A stretch of 64,000 nucleotides of DNA from Rhodococcus sp. 4CII (lineage in GTDB: Bacteria > Actinomycetota > Actinomycetes > Mycobacteriales > Mycobacteriaceae), in contig NZ_JACCFE010000002.1 of assembly GCF_014256275.1 (NCBI RefSeq), positions 3,328,001 through 3,392,000 on the forward strand, read 5' to 3'. The position numbers and the translations under genes are program-made. The notes under the pieces were generated by a model, which saw only the letters and a list, made by a program, of their open reading frames with translations, did no database searches and was not told where the DNA came from. Below are positions 43,203-51,621 of this stretch, piece after piece. Numbering within the stretch: the first letter of the stretch is position 1; each line of letters begins with the position of its first letter.

Positions 43203-44116
43203 GATTCCCTTTCTCCCTGACGGATTCGTTCGATCCATTCTGCCGCGTCTCCGTCGGACGGCGGGGGCGGGCCGCTGGGGTTCGCCGCGGGCCAGGACCC
43301 GAGGAACCGCACGTGCGACTTTCGGTGCAGCGCCCGGAACGCTTCGTCCACGAGCGGGTCGTCGATGTGCCCGATGCAGTCGACGAAGAACCGGTAGGTG
43401 CCGGGGTTCGTGCGCACCGGGCGCGACTCGATGCGAATGAGATCGATTCCGCGGGTCGCGAACTCGGACAGCACGCCGACGAGGGAGCCGGGCGTGTTGT
43501 GGGGTTCGAGGACGGCCGACGTGCGGTCGCCGCCGGTGCGCGCGGGTACCGGGGCAGGCGCGGTGACGAGGACGAACCGGGTACGCGCGCTCTTCTCGTC
43601 CGCCACCCCGTCGGCGAGGCTGCGCAGACCGAGCCGTTCACCGGCGAGCGCTGTGGACACGGCGGCGTCGGCCAGACCGTTCGCCACGTCCTCGGCGGCG
43701 CCCGCGTTGGAGGATGCAGTCTGGAGTTCGGCCCCGGGGCAGTTCTCCTCCAGCCAGATTCGCACCTGCCCGGCCGCCACCGGGTAGGCCCGCACCGTGC
43801 GCACCTGGTCGAGCCGCTCCATGCCGGGCCGGCCGAGGATCGTGAACGCCACGTCGAGTTCCGTCTCGGCCACGATCTGCAGCCGATCGCCCAGTGCGAG
43901 CGAATCGAGCGTGGGCACCACGGCCCCCTCGACGGAACTCTCGATGGGGACGACGGCGCCGTCGACGACGCCGTCACGCACCTTCGCCAGGGTGGCGGGC
44001 GGACTGGTCGCCGGAACCCGCTCGACCGGCCCGTCGAAGGCGCCCGCCTCCTCGAGCTGCGCGAGCGCCATCTCCGTGAAGGTTCCCGAGGGTCCGAAAT
44101 ACGCGATCTTTGGCAC
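43199..44116 (-). CDS. pheA: Prephenate dehydratase
   Basis: A ~305-residue monofunctional prephenate dehydratase: KIAYFGPSGTFTEMALAQ, the catalytic TRF motif (SARTRFVLV), and a C-terminal ACT domain (GSLVGVLSEFATRGIDLIRIESRPVRT) with the ESRP phenylalanine-binding motif. It converts prephenate to phenylpyruvate and is likely feedback-inhibited by Phe. GTG at 44116 (VPKIAYFG) is preferred over ATG at 44134, which adds MRNLVG only. Confidence 0.94.
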   Translation of the reverse strand: MPKIAYFGPSGTFTEMALAQLEEAGAFDGPVERVPATSPPATLAKVRDGVVDGAVVPIESSVEGAVVPTLDSLALGDRLQIVAETELDVAFTILGRPGMERLDQVRTVRAYPVAAGQVRIWLEENCPGAELQTASSNAGAAEDVANGLADAAVSTALAGERLGLRSLADGVADEKSARTRFVLVTAPAPVPARTGGDRTSAVLEPHNTPGSLVGVLSEFATRGIDLIRIESRPVRTNPGTYRFFVDCIGHIDDPLVDEAFRALHRKSHVRFLGSWPAANPSGPPPPSDGDAAEWIERIRQGERES

Positions 44117-44170
44117 GCCTACGAGATTACGCATCGCGCGTCGACGGCCCGGCGCATTGCCGGTGAATGT

Positions 44171-44863
44171 TTACCGCAGACCCGCATCCGAGAGTTCGCT
44201 GGCGACGAGCACCGGGTCGTGCACCTCGACGCCCAGCAGCACCTCCCGGACGGCCTCCGCGGCCTCGGGAATCAGTGCGGTGAGTGTCGCGGGGTCCGGC
44301 GCCGCGAGCGCAGCCCGCACGTCGTCGCCACGCAGCGACGCCACCGTGCCCGACAGGAGCGCCAGCACCTCGGCCGTGTCACGGACGCGCGCCACGTACC
44401 CGACGTCGGCGTGGGCGAGGACGGCGAGGAAGTCGGCGACCTCGCCGATGGAGTGTCCGCTCGCGAGCCCCGGGATGCGGCCGGCATCCGCGAGGTGCTG
44501 CGCGGTCTCCGCCAGTCCGAGCTCGTCGGAGTCGCCTCTGGTGACGAACACTGCGAGCGGCGACGGCAGCCGCAGGGTCACCGCGTCACCCAGCTGGTCG
44601 GCGGGGCAGTCGAGGTGGAATCGGACGGCCTCGTAGGACGCCTGCTCGCTGGTGCGCAGGCGCGCGGGGTCGACGTCGAGGCACACGATGACGCGACCGG
44701 CGTCGGTTCCGACGGCGCCGAGCAGCGCGGACGCCGGGACCACGCGCGGTCCGAGCGCGCCGCCGGCGGCCGGGTCCACGGCGCCGGTCCCGCTGAGCAG
44801 TTCCGCGATCAACGACTGAGGACCGCGGGAGCGGGGGACGCCGAGGGAGAGAGGTATTGCCAC
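44171..44863 (-). CDS. Conserved-looking protein of unknown function
   Basis: A 230-residue soluble, Ala/Leu/Asp-rich protein with no signal peptide or membrane segment. It shows alternating helix/strand character (VIVCLDVDPARL, AVFVTRGDSDELGLAETAQHLA) but no motif I recognise. The coding frame has the strong third-position GC of neighbours, and it lies 54 bp upstream of pheA on the same strand, so it may be in that operon. No function is assigned. Confidence 0.6.
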   Translation of the reverse strand: MAIPLSLGVPRSRGPQSLIAELLSGTGAVDPAAGGALGPRVVPASALLGAVGTDAGRVIVCLDVDPARLRTSEQASYEAVRFHLDCPADQLGDAVTLRLPSPLAVFVTRGDSDELGLAETAQHLADAGRIPGLASGHSIGEVADFLAVLAHADVGYVARVRDTAEVLALLSGTVASLRGDDVRAALAAPDPATLTALIPEAAEAVREVLLGVEVHDPVLVASELSDAGLR

Positions 44864-44932
44864 GTTCCCACCGTATGCCCGCCGGATCGGCCGGAATTCC
44901 GTCGGGGTCTTGCCATCGCCGGCAACACCACA

Positions 44933-44951
44933 TTAGGTTAGGGTTACCTCA
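44933..44951 (+). promoter_or_regulatory. IdeR/DtxR-type iron box upstream of the DUF2470 gene
   Basis: TTAGGTTAGGGTTACCTCA matches the iron-box consensus at 17 of 19 positions, the best in the window. It ends 27 bp before the ATG at 44979, a typical repressor position. Confidence 0.8.
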
Positions 44952-44978
44952 GTATCGCGGAACCCCGAAGGAGGCCCC

Positions 44979-45743
44979 ATGCCCGTCACGACCACCGGTC
45001 CGTCCACCGCCGAGCGTGTGCGTAGCTCGTGCGCACGGACCCAGGGCGCGGTACTCGCCGTCGAGGGCAGCGCACCGACCGCCACCTCGGTGCACCACCT
45101 GCGGTCCAGTGGCGACGTCGTCGTCGCGGTCCCCACCGAGTCGGCGGCCGCCACGCTGTCCTGGCTCGCCGGTGGCGGCGGCATCCCCGCGGTCCTGGAA
45201 CTCACCGACAACTCGCCGCTCCCGTTGCGCGAGCCGGTCCGGTCGCTCGTCTGGCTGCGCGGCACCCTCCACGCCCTGTGCGAGGCGCACACCCGCTCGC
45301 TGGCCGACGAGGTCGCGTCCGAGTTCCCCCACCCCGGACTTCTCGACGTCGGCCACGACGCGACGCTGCTGCAACTCCGCCTCGAATCGGCGGTGGTCGC
45401 CGATTCGAGCGGCGCCGAACCCGTCGCCGTCGCCGACCTGCTCGCCGCCCGGCCCGACCCGTTCTGGGAGATGGAAACCGCGTGGCTCCAGCATCTCGAC
45501 GAGGACCACCGCGACATCATCGACATGCTGTCCCGCAAACTGCCGCCCCACATGCGGCGGGGACGCGTCCGCCCCCTGGGCATCGACCGTTACGGACTAC
45601 GGTTGCGCGTCGAGAACGACCACGGCGACCGCGACATCTGGATGCCGTTCTCGGCCCCCGTCGACGACGCCGTCGCGCTGAGCAGGGCGATCCGGCTGCT
45701 GGTGGGATGCCCGTTCGTGAACGGCCTCCGCGCGCGCGGCTGA
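44979..45743 (+). CDS. DUF2470 protein, probable iron/heme-related (Rv3839 type)
   Basis: A 254-residue protein with a split-barrel-like N-terminal half and a C-terminal DUF2470 domain (WLQHLDEDHRDIIDML..., then GIDRYGLRLRVE). DUF2470 is found at the end of HugZ-type heme oxygenases and related flavin-barrel proteins, so a heme or iron role is plausible but unproved. ATG at 44979 follows AAGGAGG. The upstream IdeR box predicts induction by low iron, as known for M. tuberculosis Rv3839 at the same place next to pheA and bfrB. Confidence 0.82.
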   Translation: MPVTTTGPSTAERVRSSCARTQGAVLAVEGSAPTATSVHHLRSSGDVVVAVPTESAAATLSWLAGGGGIPAVLELTDNSPLPLREPVRSLVWLRGTLHALCEAHTRSLADEVASEFPHPGLLDVGHDATLLQLRLESAVVADSSGAEPVAVADLLAARPDPFWEMETAWLQHLDEDHRDIIDMLSRKLPPHMRRGRVRPLGIDRYGLRLRVENDHGDRDIWMPFSAPVDDAVALSRAIRLLVGCPFVNGLRARG

Positions 45744-45779
45744 TCGGCATTCCGGTTCGGTGCGCGCTAGCGTGGCCGC

Positions 45780-46598
45780 GTGATCTCGCGTGCAACGCTC
45801 ACCTCCTGGATACGGCCCGCCCCACCCGAACCGGCAGCGCCGCCGGTCACGGGGAGTGAGCGGCGCGCTCTGTGGATCGAGATCACGATCGTCCTGCTCA
45901 TCACGTTCGGGGCGAGCGGGCTGTCGGGACTGCTGTCGCTGTCCGAATCGCTGCTGACCCCGGGCCCCCTGGCCGATCAGTCCGTCGCCCTCAACGTCTC
46001 CCGCGCGGAGAACCAGGTCATCGACGTGGCCCGGCAGCTGCTGGGTGTGGTCCGGCTGTTCGCGTGGGCCGCGCTGGGGCTGTATCTCCTGTGGCGCAGC
46101 GGGCTCGGGCCGAGCCGCGTCGGGCTCGGCCGATTCCGGCGGCGCCCCGACGCGACGCAGGGCCTCGGGCTCGCCGCACTGGTCGGGCTGCCGGGGCTCG
46201 GCCTCTATCTCGTGGCCCGCGCGCTCGGAGCCAACCTCACCGTCGTCCCGAGCACGATCGGCGACCACTGGTGGCGGCTGCCCGCCCTGATCCTGTGGGC
46301 GATCGCCAACTCCGGCGCGGAGGAGGTGCTCGTCGTCGCGTATCTGATCACACGGCTGCGCCAACTCGGGTGGAGCGAGAATTCGTCGCTGCTCGCGTCG
46401 GCGGTCCTGCGCGGGACGTATCACCTCTACCAGGGGTTCGGCGGCGGACTGGGCAACGTCGCGATGGGTCTGGTGTTCGGCCGGTACTGGCAGAAGACTG
46501 GACGGTTGTGGCCTCTCGTGATCGCGCACGCCACCATCGATTCGGTCGCGTTCGTCGGCTACGCGGCCCTGCGCGGACACGTCGGCTGGATTCCGTAA
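45780..46598 (+). CDS. CPBP-family intramembrane protease
   Basis: A 272-residue membrane protein with about six hydrophobic segments and the three CPBP (Abi) motifs: NSGAEEVLVVAYLITRL (EExxxR type), LRGTYHLYQG and IAHATIDS. Members resemble Rce1 prenyl-protein proteases; in bacteria they serve in peptide processing or self-immunity. GTG start at 45780. In a plus-strand run with the DUF2470, LCP and ferritin genes. Confidence 0.87.
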   Translation: MISRATLTSWIRPAPPEPAAPPVTGSERRALWIEITIVLLITFGASGLSGLLSLSESLLTPGPLADQSVALNVSRAENQVIDVARQLLGVVRLFAWAALGLYLLWRSGLGPSRVGLGRFRRRPDATQGLGLAALVGLPGLGLYLVARALGANLTVVPSTIGDHWWRLPALILWAIANSGAEEVLVVAYLITRLRQLGWSENSSLLASAVLRGTYHLYQGFGGGLGNVAMGLVFGRYWQKTGRLWPLVIAHATIDSVAFVGYAALRGHVGWIP

Positions 46599-46619
46599 TC
46601 CGGCCGGACCAGTAAAGTC

Positions 46620-48056
46620 GTGCGGGTGACCGGCGACGCCCCCTACCCTCCGCTGCCGCCCCGTCCGCCCCGGCGGACGCAGGGCGGGCAGCCGGTGCCG
46701 CCGCCCCCGAACCGCCGAATTCCACGGCCTGACCAGCACGTTCCCCCGCAGACGCGGCGGGTGCCGCCGCAGGCGCCCCCGCAACAGGGGCCTCCTGCGC
46801 CCCACCCGCGACACCCCGCACCCCGGCAGGGACCACCCGCGCCGGAAGGCACCCAGGTGATCCGCCGGGACGGCCGGGGCGGTCCGCCGCCCCCGCAGCA
46901 GGCGTGGTCCCAGGCCCCCGAACCGCAGCTGTCGCGTTCGGCGCCGCCGCAGGGTCCGCGCGGTTACGCGCCCACCCAGACGCCGCAGCCCTACCGCGAC
47001 GTCCCGCCACCGCCACCGCGGGTGCCCCCGCGCACACCTCCGCCGCCACCACCGCCCGCTCCGGCGCGGCCCGCGGACCCGCCGCAGCAACGGCGCCCCC
47101 GTCGACCCCGGCACTGGGGCCGGCGCATCGGCATCCTGTTCCTGGTGCTGATCCTGGCGCTCGCCGGCATGACGTACTACCTCGACAGTTCGCTGAATCG
47201 GGTCGACGCGCTGACCGACTACCCCGGCCGGATCGGCGACACCCCCGGCACCAATTGGCTCCTCGTCGGTTCGGACAGCCGCACGGGGCTGACGCCCGAG
47301 CAGGAACAGCAACTGTCGACCGGCGGCAACAGCGGCCCCGACCGCACCGACACCATCATCGTGGTGCACGTCCCCAGTGGTGGCGGGCCGGCGACGATGG
47401 TGAGCATCCCGCGCGACTCGTACGTGTCGATCCCCGGCTACGACCAGGACAAGATCAACGCGTCGTTCGCGTTCGGCGGGCCGCAACTGCTGACCCAGAC
47501 GGTCGAGGAGGCGTCCGGTCTGCACATCGACCACTACGCGGAGATCGGGTTCGGCGGTTTCGCCGGCATCGTCGACGCGATCGGTGGGGTCGACATGTGC
47601 CTGGACACGGCCATCGACGACCCGCTCGCGGGGATCGACCTCGCGCCCGGCTGCCAGGAACTGTCGGGCTCGCAGGCCCTCGGCTTCGTCCGCAGCCGCG
47701 CCACCGCGCTCGCCGACATCGACCGGATGAATCATCAGCGAAAGTTCATGGCGGCGTTGATGTCGAAGGCCACGAGCCCCGCGACGTGGCTCAACCCGTT
47801 CCGCGTCTGGCCGCTGATCACCGACACCGCCGCATCGCTGCGCGTCGACGAGAGCGACCACATCTGGAACCTCGCCGCGCTCGCCTGGGCGGTCCGCGGC
47901 GACATGGTCACCACGACCGTCCCCGTCGGCGGGTTCGAGGACGTCGACGGATCCGGCAACGTGTTGCTGTGGGATCACGAACGGGCTTCCCAGTTCTTCG
48001 GCGCACTGGCCGACGACCGTCAGGTTCCGTCCGAATTGGTCACCACCGGACCGTGA
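46620..48056 (+). CDS. LytR-CpsA-Psr (LCP) family phosphotransferase
   Basis: A 478-residue type II membrane protein. A ~160-residue Pro/Arg/Gln-rich cytoplasmic region precedes one membrane helix (about 170-188) and an extracytoplasmic LCP domain: NWLLVGSDSRTG, GPDRTDTIIVVHV, MVSIPRDSYVSIPG, INASFAFGGPQL, GFVRSRATALADIDRMNHQRKFM. LCP enzymes attach arabinogalactan or other polymers to peptidoglycan from polyprenyl-pyrophosphate. GTG start at 46620; GTG at 46626 is an alternative. Confidence 0.9.
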   Translation: MRVTGDAPYPPLPPRPPRRTQGGQPVPPPPNRRIPRPDQHVPPQTRRVPPQAPPQQGPPAPHPRHPAPRQGPPAPEGTQVIRRDGRGGPPPPQQAWSQAPEPQLSRSAPPQGPRGYAPTQTPQPYRDVPPPPPRVPPRTPPPPPPPAPARPADPPQQRRPRRPRHWGRRIGILFLVLILALAGMTYYLDSSLNRVDALTDYPGRIGDTPGTNWLLVGSDSRTGLTPEQEQQLSTGGNSGPDRTDTIIVVHVPSGGGPATMVSIPRDSYVSIPGYDQDKINASFAFGGPQLLTQTVEEASGLHIDHYAEIGFGGFAGIVDAIGGVDMCLDTAIDDPLAGIDLAPGCQELSGSQALGFVRSRATALADIDRMNHQRKFMAALMSKATSPATWLNPFRVWPLITDTAASLRVDESDHIWNLAALAWAVRGDMVTTTVPVGGFEDVDGSGNVLLWDHERASQFFGALADDRQVPSELVTTGP

Positions 48057-48079
48057 CCGACGCCCGTAAACTGACACCC

Positions 48080-48631
48080 ATGTCTCACCCGGCGCCGAAG
48101 ACCCCCACCGAGTTCCACGCCCTCCTGCTCGAGCAGGTCCGTCACGAGTTCACCGCCTCGCAGCAGTACATCGCAGTGGCCGTCTACTTCGATTCGCACG
48201 ATCTCCCGCAGTTGGCCCACCGCTTCTATTCGCAGGCCGCCGAGGAACGCGGCCACGCGATGATGATGATCCAGTACCTGCTCGACAACAACCTCCGCGT
48301 GACGGTCCCCGGCATCGACGACGTCACCACCGAGTTCGAGTCGGTGCGCGCACCCGTCGCACTGGCGGTGGAGCAGGAGCGCGAGGTCACCGAGCAGATC
48401 ACCGCGCTCGCCCGGACCGCTCGCGACAGCGGCGACTACCTCGGCGAACGGTTCATGCAGTGGTTCCTCGAAGAACAGGTCGAGGAGGTCGCGAGCATGC
48501 ACACGCTGCTGACGATCGTCGATCGCGCAGACGACAACCTGTTCGACATCGAGGACTTCATCGCCCGCGAGATGAACGGCAGCACACCGGTCCGGCCTGG
48601 TGCGCCGAAGAGAGCGGGCGGCGGCGTCTGA
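48080..48631 (+). CDS. Ferritin, copy 1
   Basis: A 183-residue non-heme ferritin: FHALLLEQVRHEFTASQQYIA, FYSQAAEERGHAMMMIQYL (ExxH), and FMQWFLEEQVEEVASMHTLL carry the ferroxidase residues. It stores iron in a 24-subunit shell. It ends ...GAPKRAGGGV, like the GAPHAAGG tail of BfrB. ATG at 48080 starts 23 bp after the LCP stop. It is a paralogue of the gene at 50060-50605. Confidence 0.93.
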   Translation: MSHPAPKTPTEFHALLLEQVRHEFTASQQYIAVAVYFDSHDLPQLAHRFYSQAAEERGHAMMMIQYLLDNNLRVTVPGIDDVTTEFESVRAPVALAVEQEREVTEQITALARTARDSGDYLGERFMQWFLEEQVEEVASMHTLLTIVDRADDNLFDIEDFIAREMNGSTPVRPGAPKRAGGGV

Positions 48632-48641
48632 CCCTCGGATC

Positions 48642-49832
48642 TCAGCAGCGCGTGGGCGCCGGTTCGCCGCGGAACCGCGCCGCCACGTATTCGTATGCGT
48701 CGGGGAAACCCACCACTGCCGTCGTCATGTGCTCGGAGATCTCGTACGGGACGAACGTCAGCTTGGCCCCGGCTGCGCAATAGCGGTGCGCGGTTTCCGC
48801 GACCGAATCGAACGGAGTCAGTCCGTCGAGGGTGCCGTGCCACAGGTAGAGGGGTGCGGTCGGAATGCCCTCGTAGAACCGCAGACTGTTCTCGCGCAGC
48901 ACCTGATGCGCGCCCGAACTCGCCATGAGGCTGGTGGAGGCGGCGAGTTGCCCGGCGCTGCGGAAGGCGCCGTGGAACAGAAGGAATCGACGGCATTCGT
49001 TCGACATCCATTCGCGCAGCCACAGCCCGGTCTCGTTCAGCTGCGAGGAGATCGGCAACTGCTCGGGGTACTCCCGCTCCAGGCCGATCGCGGCCGCGAA
49101 CGCCAGCCCGAACCCCGGATGGGGGTTGAACCCCAGCCCCAGCGCCATCTGCTCGAGATCGGCGGGTATTCCGCCCGCGACCACCGCGTCGATCTTCAGT
49201 TCCGGTGCGTAACTGGGCGCGAGGGCCGCCGCCCACGCGCTGGCCATCCCTCCCCCGGAATAGCCGGCCAGCGCCACCGGGCTGTGCGTCAATCCCAGTT
49301 CGGCCACCCGTTGCACCGCGCGGACGCTGTCGAGAGTGATCATCCCGCCGAGTTTCGCGGCGCCGTACGCCCCGGTCGGCCCGAGGTGATCGGGCACGGA
49401 GACGGCCCACCCGCGCTGCAATCCGAGATACAGGCCCGGCGATTCCTGCAGTTCCAGGTTGAACAATGAGTGCGACGGTGCGCACTTGGTCCCGAGTGAA
49501 TTCACGATGGCCTGGTACGACACCAGCGGTGGATTCGCGACGCCGCGGGGAAGCAGGACGGTCGTGACCGCCAGAATCGGATGTCCCGCGGAGTTCGTCG
49601 ACCGAAACGCGATCTGCCAACCGTCGGAGTTCGCGTACATCCAGGTGTCGATCCGTCGTGTGCGCACGACGCCGCCGGGATGAAGGACGCCGAGATCGGC
49701 CGGAGCCGCATAGAACGGGTCGGGGTCGGGCCAGGGATACAACGGTTCGGCCTGCGCCGGGGCGGGCATTATCGCGCCCAGGAAGAGGGCACCGAGAATC
49801 AACGCTATCCATGCGGTGGGTCGTCTCAACAT
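48642..49832 (-). CDS. Secretory lipase
   Basis: A 396-residue secreted alpha/beta hydrolase of the LIP (secretory lipase) family. A signal peptide ends near APAQA. The nucleophile is in VALAGYSGGGMASAW; the C-terminal Asp and His lie in LWHGTLDGLTPFDS and EISEHMTT. It likely hydrolyses exogenous lipid esters. ATG start at 49832. It lies on the opposite strand between the two ferritin genes, which is an odd placement for a lipase. Confidence 0.87.
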   Translation of the reverse strand: MLRRPTAWIALILGALFLGAIMPAPAQAEPLYPWPDPDPFYAAPADLGVLHPGGVVRTRRIDTWMYANSDGWQIAFRSTNSAGHPILAVTTVLLPRGVANPPLVSYQAIVNSLGTKCAPSHSLFNLELQESPGLYLGLQRGWAVSVPDHLGPTGAYGAAKLGGMITLDSVRAVQRVAELGLTHSPVALAGYSGGGMASAWAAALAPSYAPELKIDAVVAGGIPADLEQMALGLGFNPHPGFGLAFAAAIGLEREYPEQLPISSQLNETGLWLREWMSNECRRFLLFHGAFRSAGQLAASTSLMASSGAHQVLRENSLRFYEGIPTAPLYLWHGTLDGLTPFDSVAETAHRYCAAGAKLTFVPYEISEHMTTAVVGFPDAYEYVAARFRGEPAPTRC

Positions 49833-49973
49833 TGGCCTGCCCCTCCGGGCCGCGTCGTCAGATCGCTGTGATTTTATACGCGGATGCGAGCCCCCCGACG
49901 CGGATTGCGCCGTTCCGGCGCGGCGTCCGTCGCCAGTTCACGTGAGGAAAACGTCACCAGAATGGTGCCGAAT

Positions 49974-50029
49974 TTAGGTTGACTTTAGTTTGGGAACGCT
50001 GCCCAAAATTAGGCACAGCTTGGATGACA
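49974..50029 (+). promoter_or_regulatory. Possible tandem degenerate IdeR sites upstream of ferritin 2
   Basis: TTAGGTTGACTTTAGTTTG begins at 49974 and TTAGGCACAGCTTGGATGA at 50009. They match the iron-box consensus at about 13 and 12 of 19 positions and are 35 bp apart. M. tuberculosis bfrB is activated by IdeR through tandem upstream boxes, so the layout is suggestive. Confidence 0.35.
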
Positions 50030-50059
50030 CGTGCTCTGACCAGCGATATTATCCGTTTC

Positions 50060-50605
50060 ATGACTTCGGCTGACGCGCACAAGACGAAATTCCACGCCTT
50101 GCTCCACGACCAGATTCGCAACGAATTCAACGCGTCACATCAGTACATCGCGACTGCGGTTTATTTCGACAATGCGGACCTTCCGCAGTTGGCCAAGCAC
50201 TTCTACAAGCAGGCCGTCGAAGAGCGCAACCACGCCATGATGATCGTCCAGTACTTCCTCGACCGCGACATCTCCGTCGAGCTGTCGGGCGTCGACGCCG
50301 CGAAGGGTCAGTTCGAGAACGCGCGTGAGCCGATCGCCCTCGCCCTGACCCAGGAGAAGACGGTCACCGAGCAGATCGTGCAACTGGCGAGCACCGCCCG
50401 CGAAGAAGGCGACTACCTCGGCGAGCAGTTCATGCAGTGGTTCCTCAAGGAGCAGGTCGAGGAGGTGGCGAGCATGACGACGCTGCTGACCATCGCCGAC
50501 CGTGCGGGCAGCAACCTGTTCGATCTCGAGGAGTTCGTCGCACGGGAAATGAGCGGTGTCGCAGACACCTCCGGAGCACCGCACGCTGCCGGCGGCTCCA
50601 TCTAG
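50060..50605 (+). CDS. bfrB: Ferritin, copy 2 (BfrB type)
   Basis: A 181-residue ferritin: FHALLHDQIRNEFNASHQYIATAVYFD, FYKQAVEERNHAMMIVQYFLD and FMQWFLKEQVEEVASMTTLLTIADRAGSNLFDLEEFV, with the ferroxidase Glu/His set. The tail GAPHAAGGSI is nearly that of mycobacterial BfrB. ATG at 50060 is chosen by alignment with copy 1; no good ribosome site is seen, so the transcript may be leaderless or weakly initiated. Possible paired IdeR sites lie upstream. Confidence 0.93.
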   Translation: MTSADAHKTKFHALLHDQIRNEFNASHQYIATAVYFDNADLPQLAKHFYKQAVEERNHAMMIVQYFLDRDISVELSGVDAAKGQFENAREPIALALTQEKTVTEQIVQLASTAREEGDYLGEQFMQWFLKEQVEEVASMTTLLTIADRAGSNLFDLEEFVAREMSGVADTSGAPHAAGGSI

Positions 50606-50616
50606 GCGGCTTCGCC

Positions 50617-50664
50617 GCTCGTGCGCCGTTCTGGTAGCTGGAGCTACCAGAACGGCGCACGAGC
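50617..50664. terminator. Perfect 23-bp inverted repeat, bidirectional terminator
   Basis: Arms 50617-50639 and 50642-50664 are perfect reverse complements with a 2-nt centre. It lies 12 bp after the ferritin stop and 10 bp after the stop of the convergent DUF5926 gene, so it should end both transcripts. Confidence 0.85.
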
Positions 50665-50673
50665 CCGGAGGGC

Positions 50674-51588
50674 CTATCGCAGGGTGACCTGCCGTCCGCG
50701 CAGGCCGTCGCGGGCGCGTCGTTCCTCGGTGTTGAGGGGCGCGTCGACGGCGAGGGCCTCGGCCAGCCGCTGACCGAGTTCGACGGTAGCCGCGGCCCAT
50801 TCGTTCGCATGCTTCTCGCGATCCAGGTCGAACACCGGAACCAGCAGGCCGTGGGTGCGGAACGACCCGGCGTACCGGGAGCCCTCACCGAGGTGCAGGC
50901 CACCGGTCGCGTGCACGCGGGCGAGCGCGAGCATCAGATCGTCCTCGTTCTCCGGGCGCACCCAGCGGATGTGCGCCTTCTCGCCCGCGTCGACCCACCA
51001 CGCCGCGACGACGCCCTCGGCCTCGACGCGCGCGGACGGCATGATCGCCGCGTTTGCGTGCTGGACCGTGGTCGCGACCTCGGGGGCCGGTTCCACGCCC
51101 TCGGGGAGCCACCAGTTGAAATCCTGGTGCACGGTGATGTCGAGCGGCGCGTCGGCGTCGATCACGTCGGCCAGCGCGGGGGTCTCCGGTCCCGGTTCGG
51201 CGGAGGCCAGCGACTCGCCTGGGGCGGCGTCCCGGACCCAGGCGACGGACGCGGCCAGGTCGGCACCGAGATCCGCAGAATGCGCCTGGACCTGCACACC
51301 GACGAAGCCGGTTGCACTGTCCCCCTCGTCGCGGACCAGTGCCGCGACGGCTCCGGGCAGCACGGTCGCGAGGGTCACCGGCCGGGACGAATCCTTGACG
51401 GGAAGCGGCGCGGTCGCCGACGGGACGAATTCGCGCAGCGCCACCAGATCGCATTCGGCGGCGAGGCCTTCGAACGGCCGGGTCACGGCCGCCGCGGCGC
51501 TGTCCCGTTCCGCCTGCCGCTGCGCGAGCTTCTCGGCGCGGGCGCTACCGGGCTTCGGACCACTGTTTCTCTTGCTCTTCTTTGCCAC
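50674..51588 (-). CDS. DUF5926-family protein
   Basis: A 304-residue protein with a very basic N-terminus (AKKSKRNSGPKPGSARAEKLAQRQAER), then an acidic globular region (FNWWLPEGVEP, WWVDAGEKAHIRWVRPENEDDLM). It fits the actinobacterial DUF5926 family, of unknown function. GTG start at 51588. It is followed by the ferritin terminator and preceded by glpQ on the same strand. Confidence 0.75.
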   Translation of the reverse strand: MAKKSKRNSGPKPGSARAEKLAQRQAERDSAAAAVTRPFEGLAAECDLVALREFVPSATAPLPVKDSSRPVTLATVLPGAVAALVRDEGDSATGFVGVQVQAHSADLGADLAASVAWVRDAAPGESLASAEPGPETPALADVIDADAPLDITVHQDFNWWLPEGVEPAPEVATTVQHANAAIMPSARVEAEGVVAAWWVDAGEKAHIRWVRPENEDDLMLALARVHATGGLHLGEGSRYAGSFRTHGLLVPVFDLDREKHANEWAAATVELGQRLAEALAVDAPLNTEERRARDGLRGRQVTLR

Positions 51589-51621
51589 GACGCCAAAACC
51601 TACACGCCGTCGCCGGTCCGG

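Noticed and set aside
45597..48077. An 826-codon minus-strand frame opposite the CPBP and LCP genes
   Set aside because: No recognisable domain; it spans several real genes antisense and has the composition of a shadow frame.
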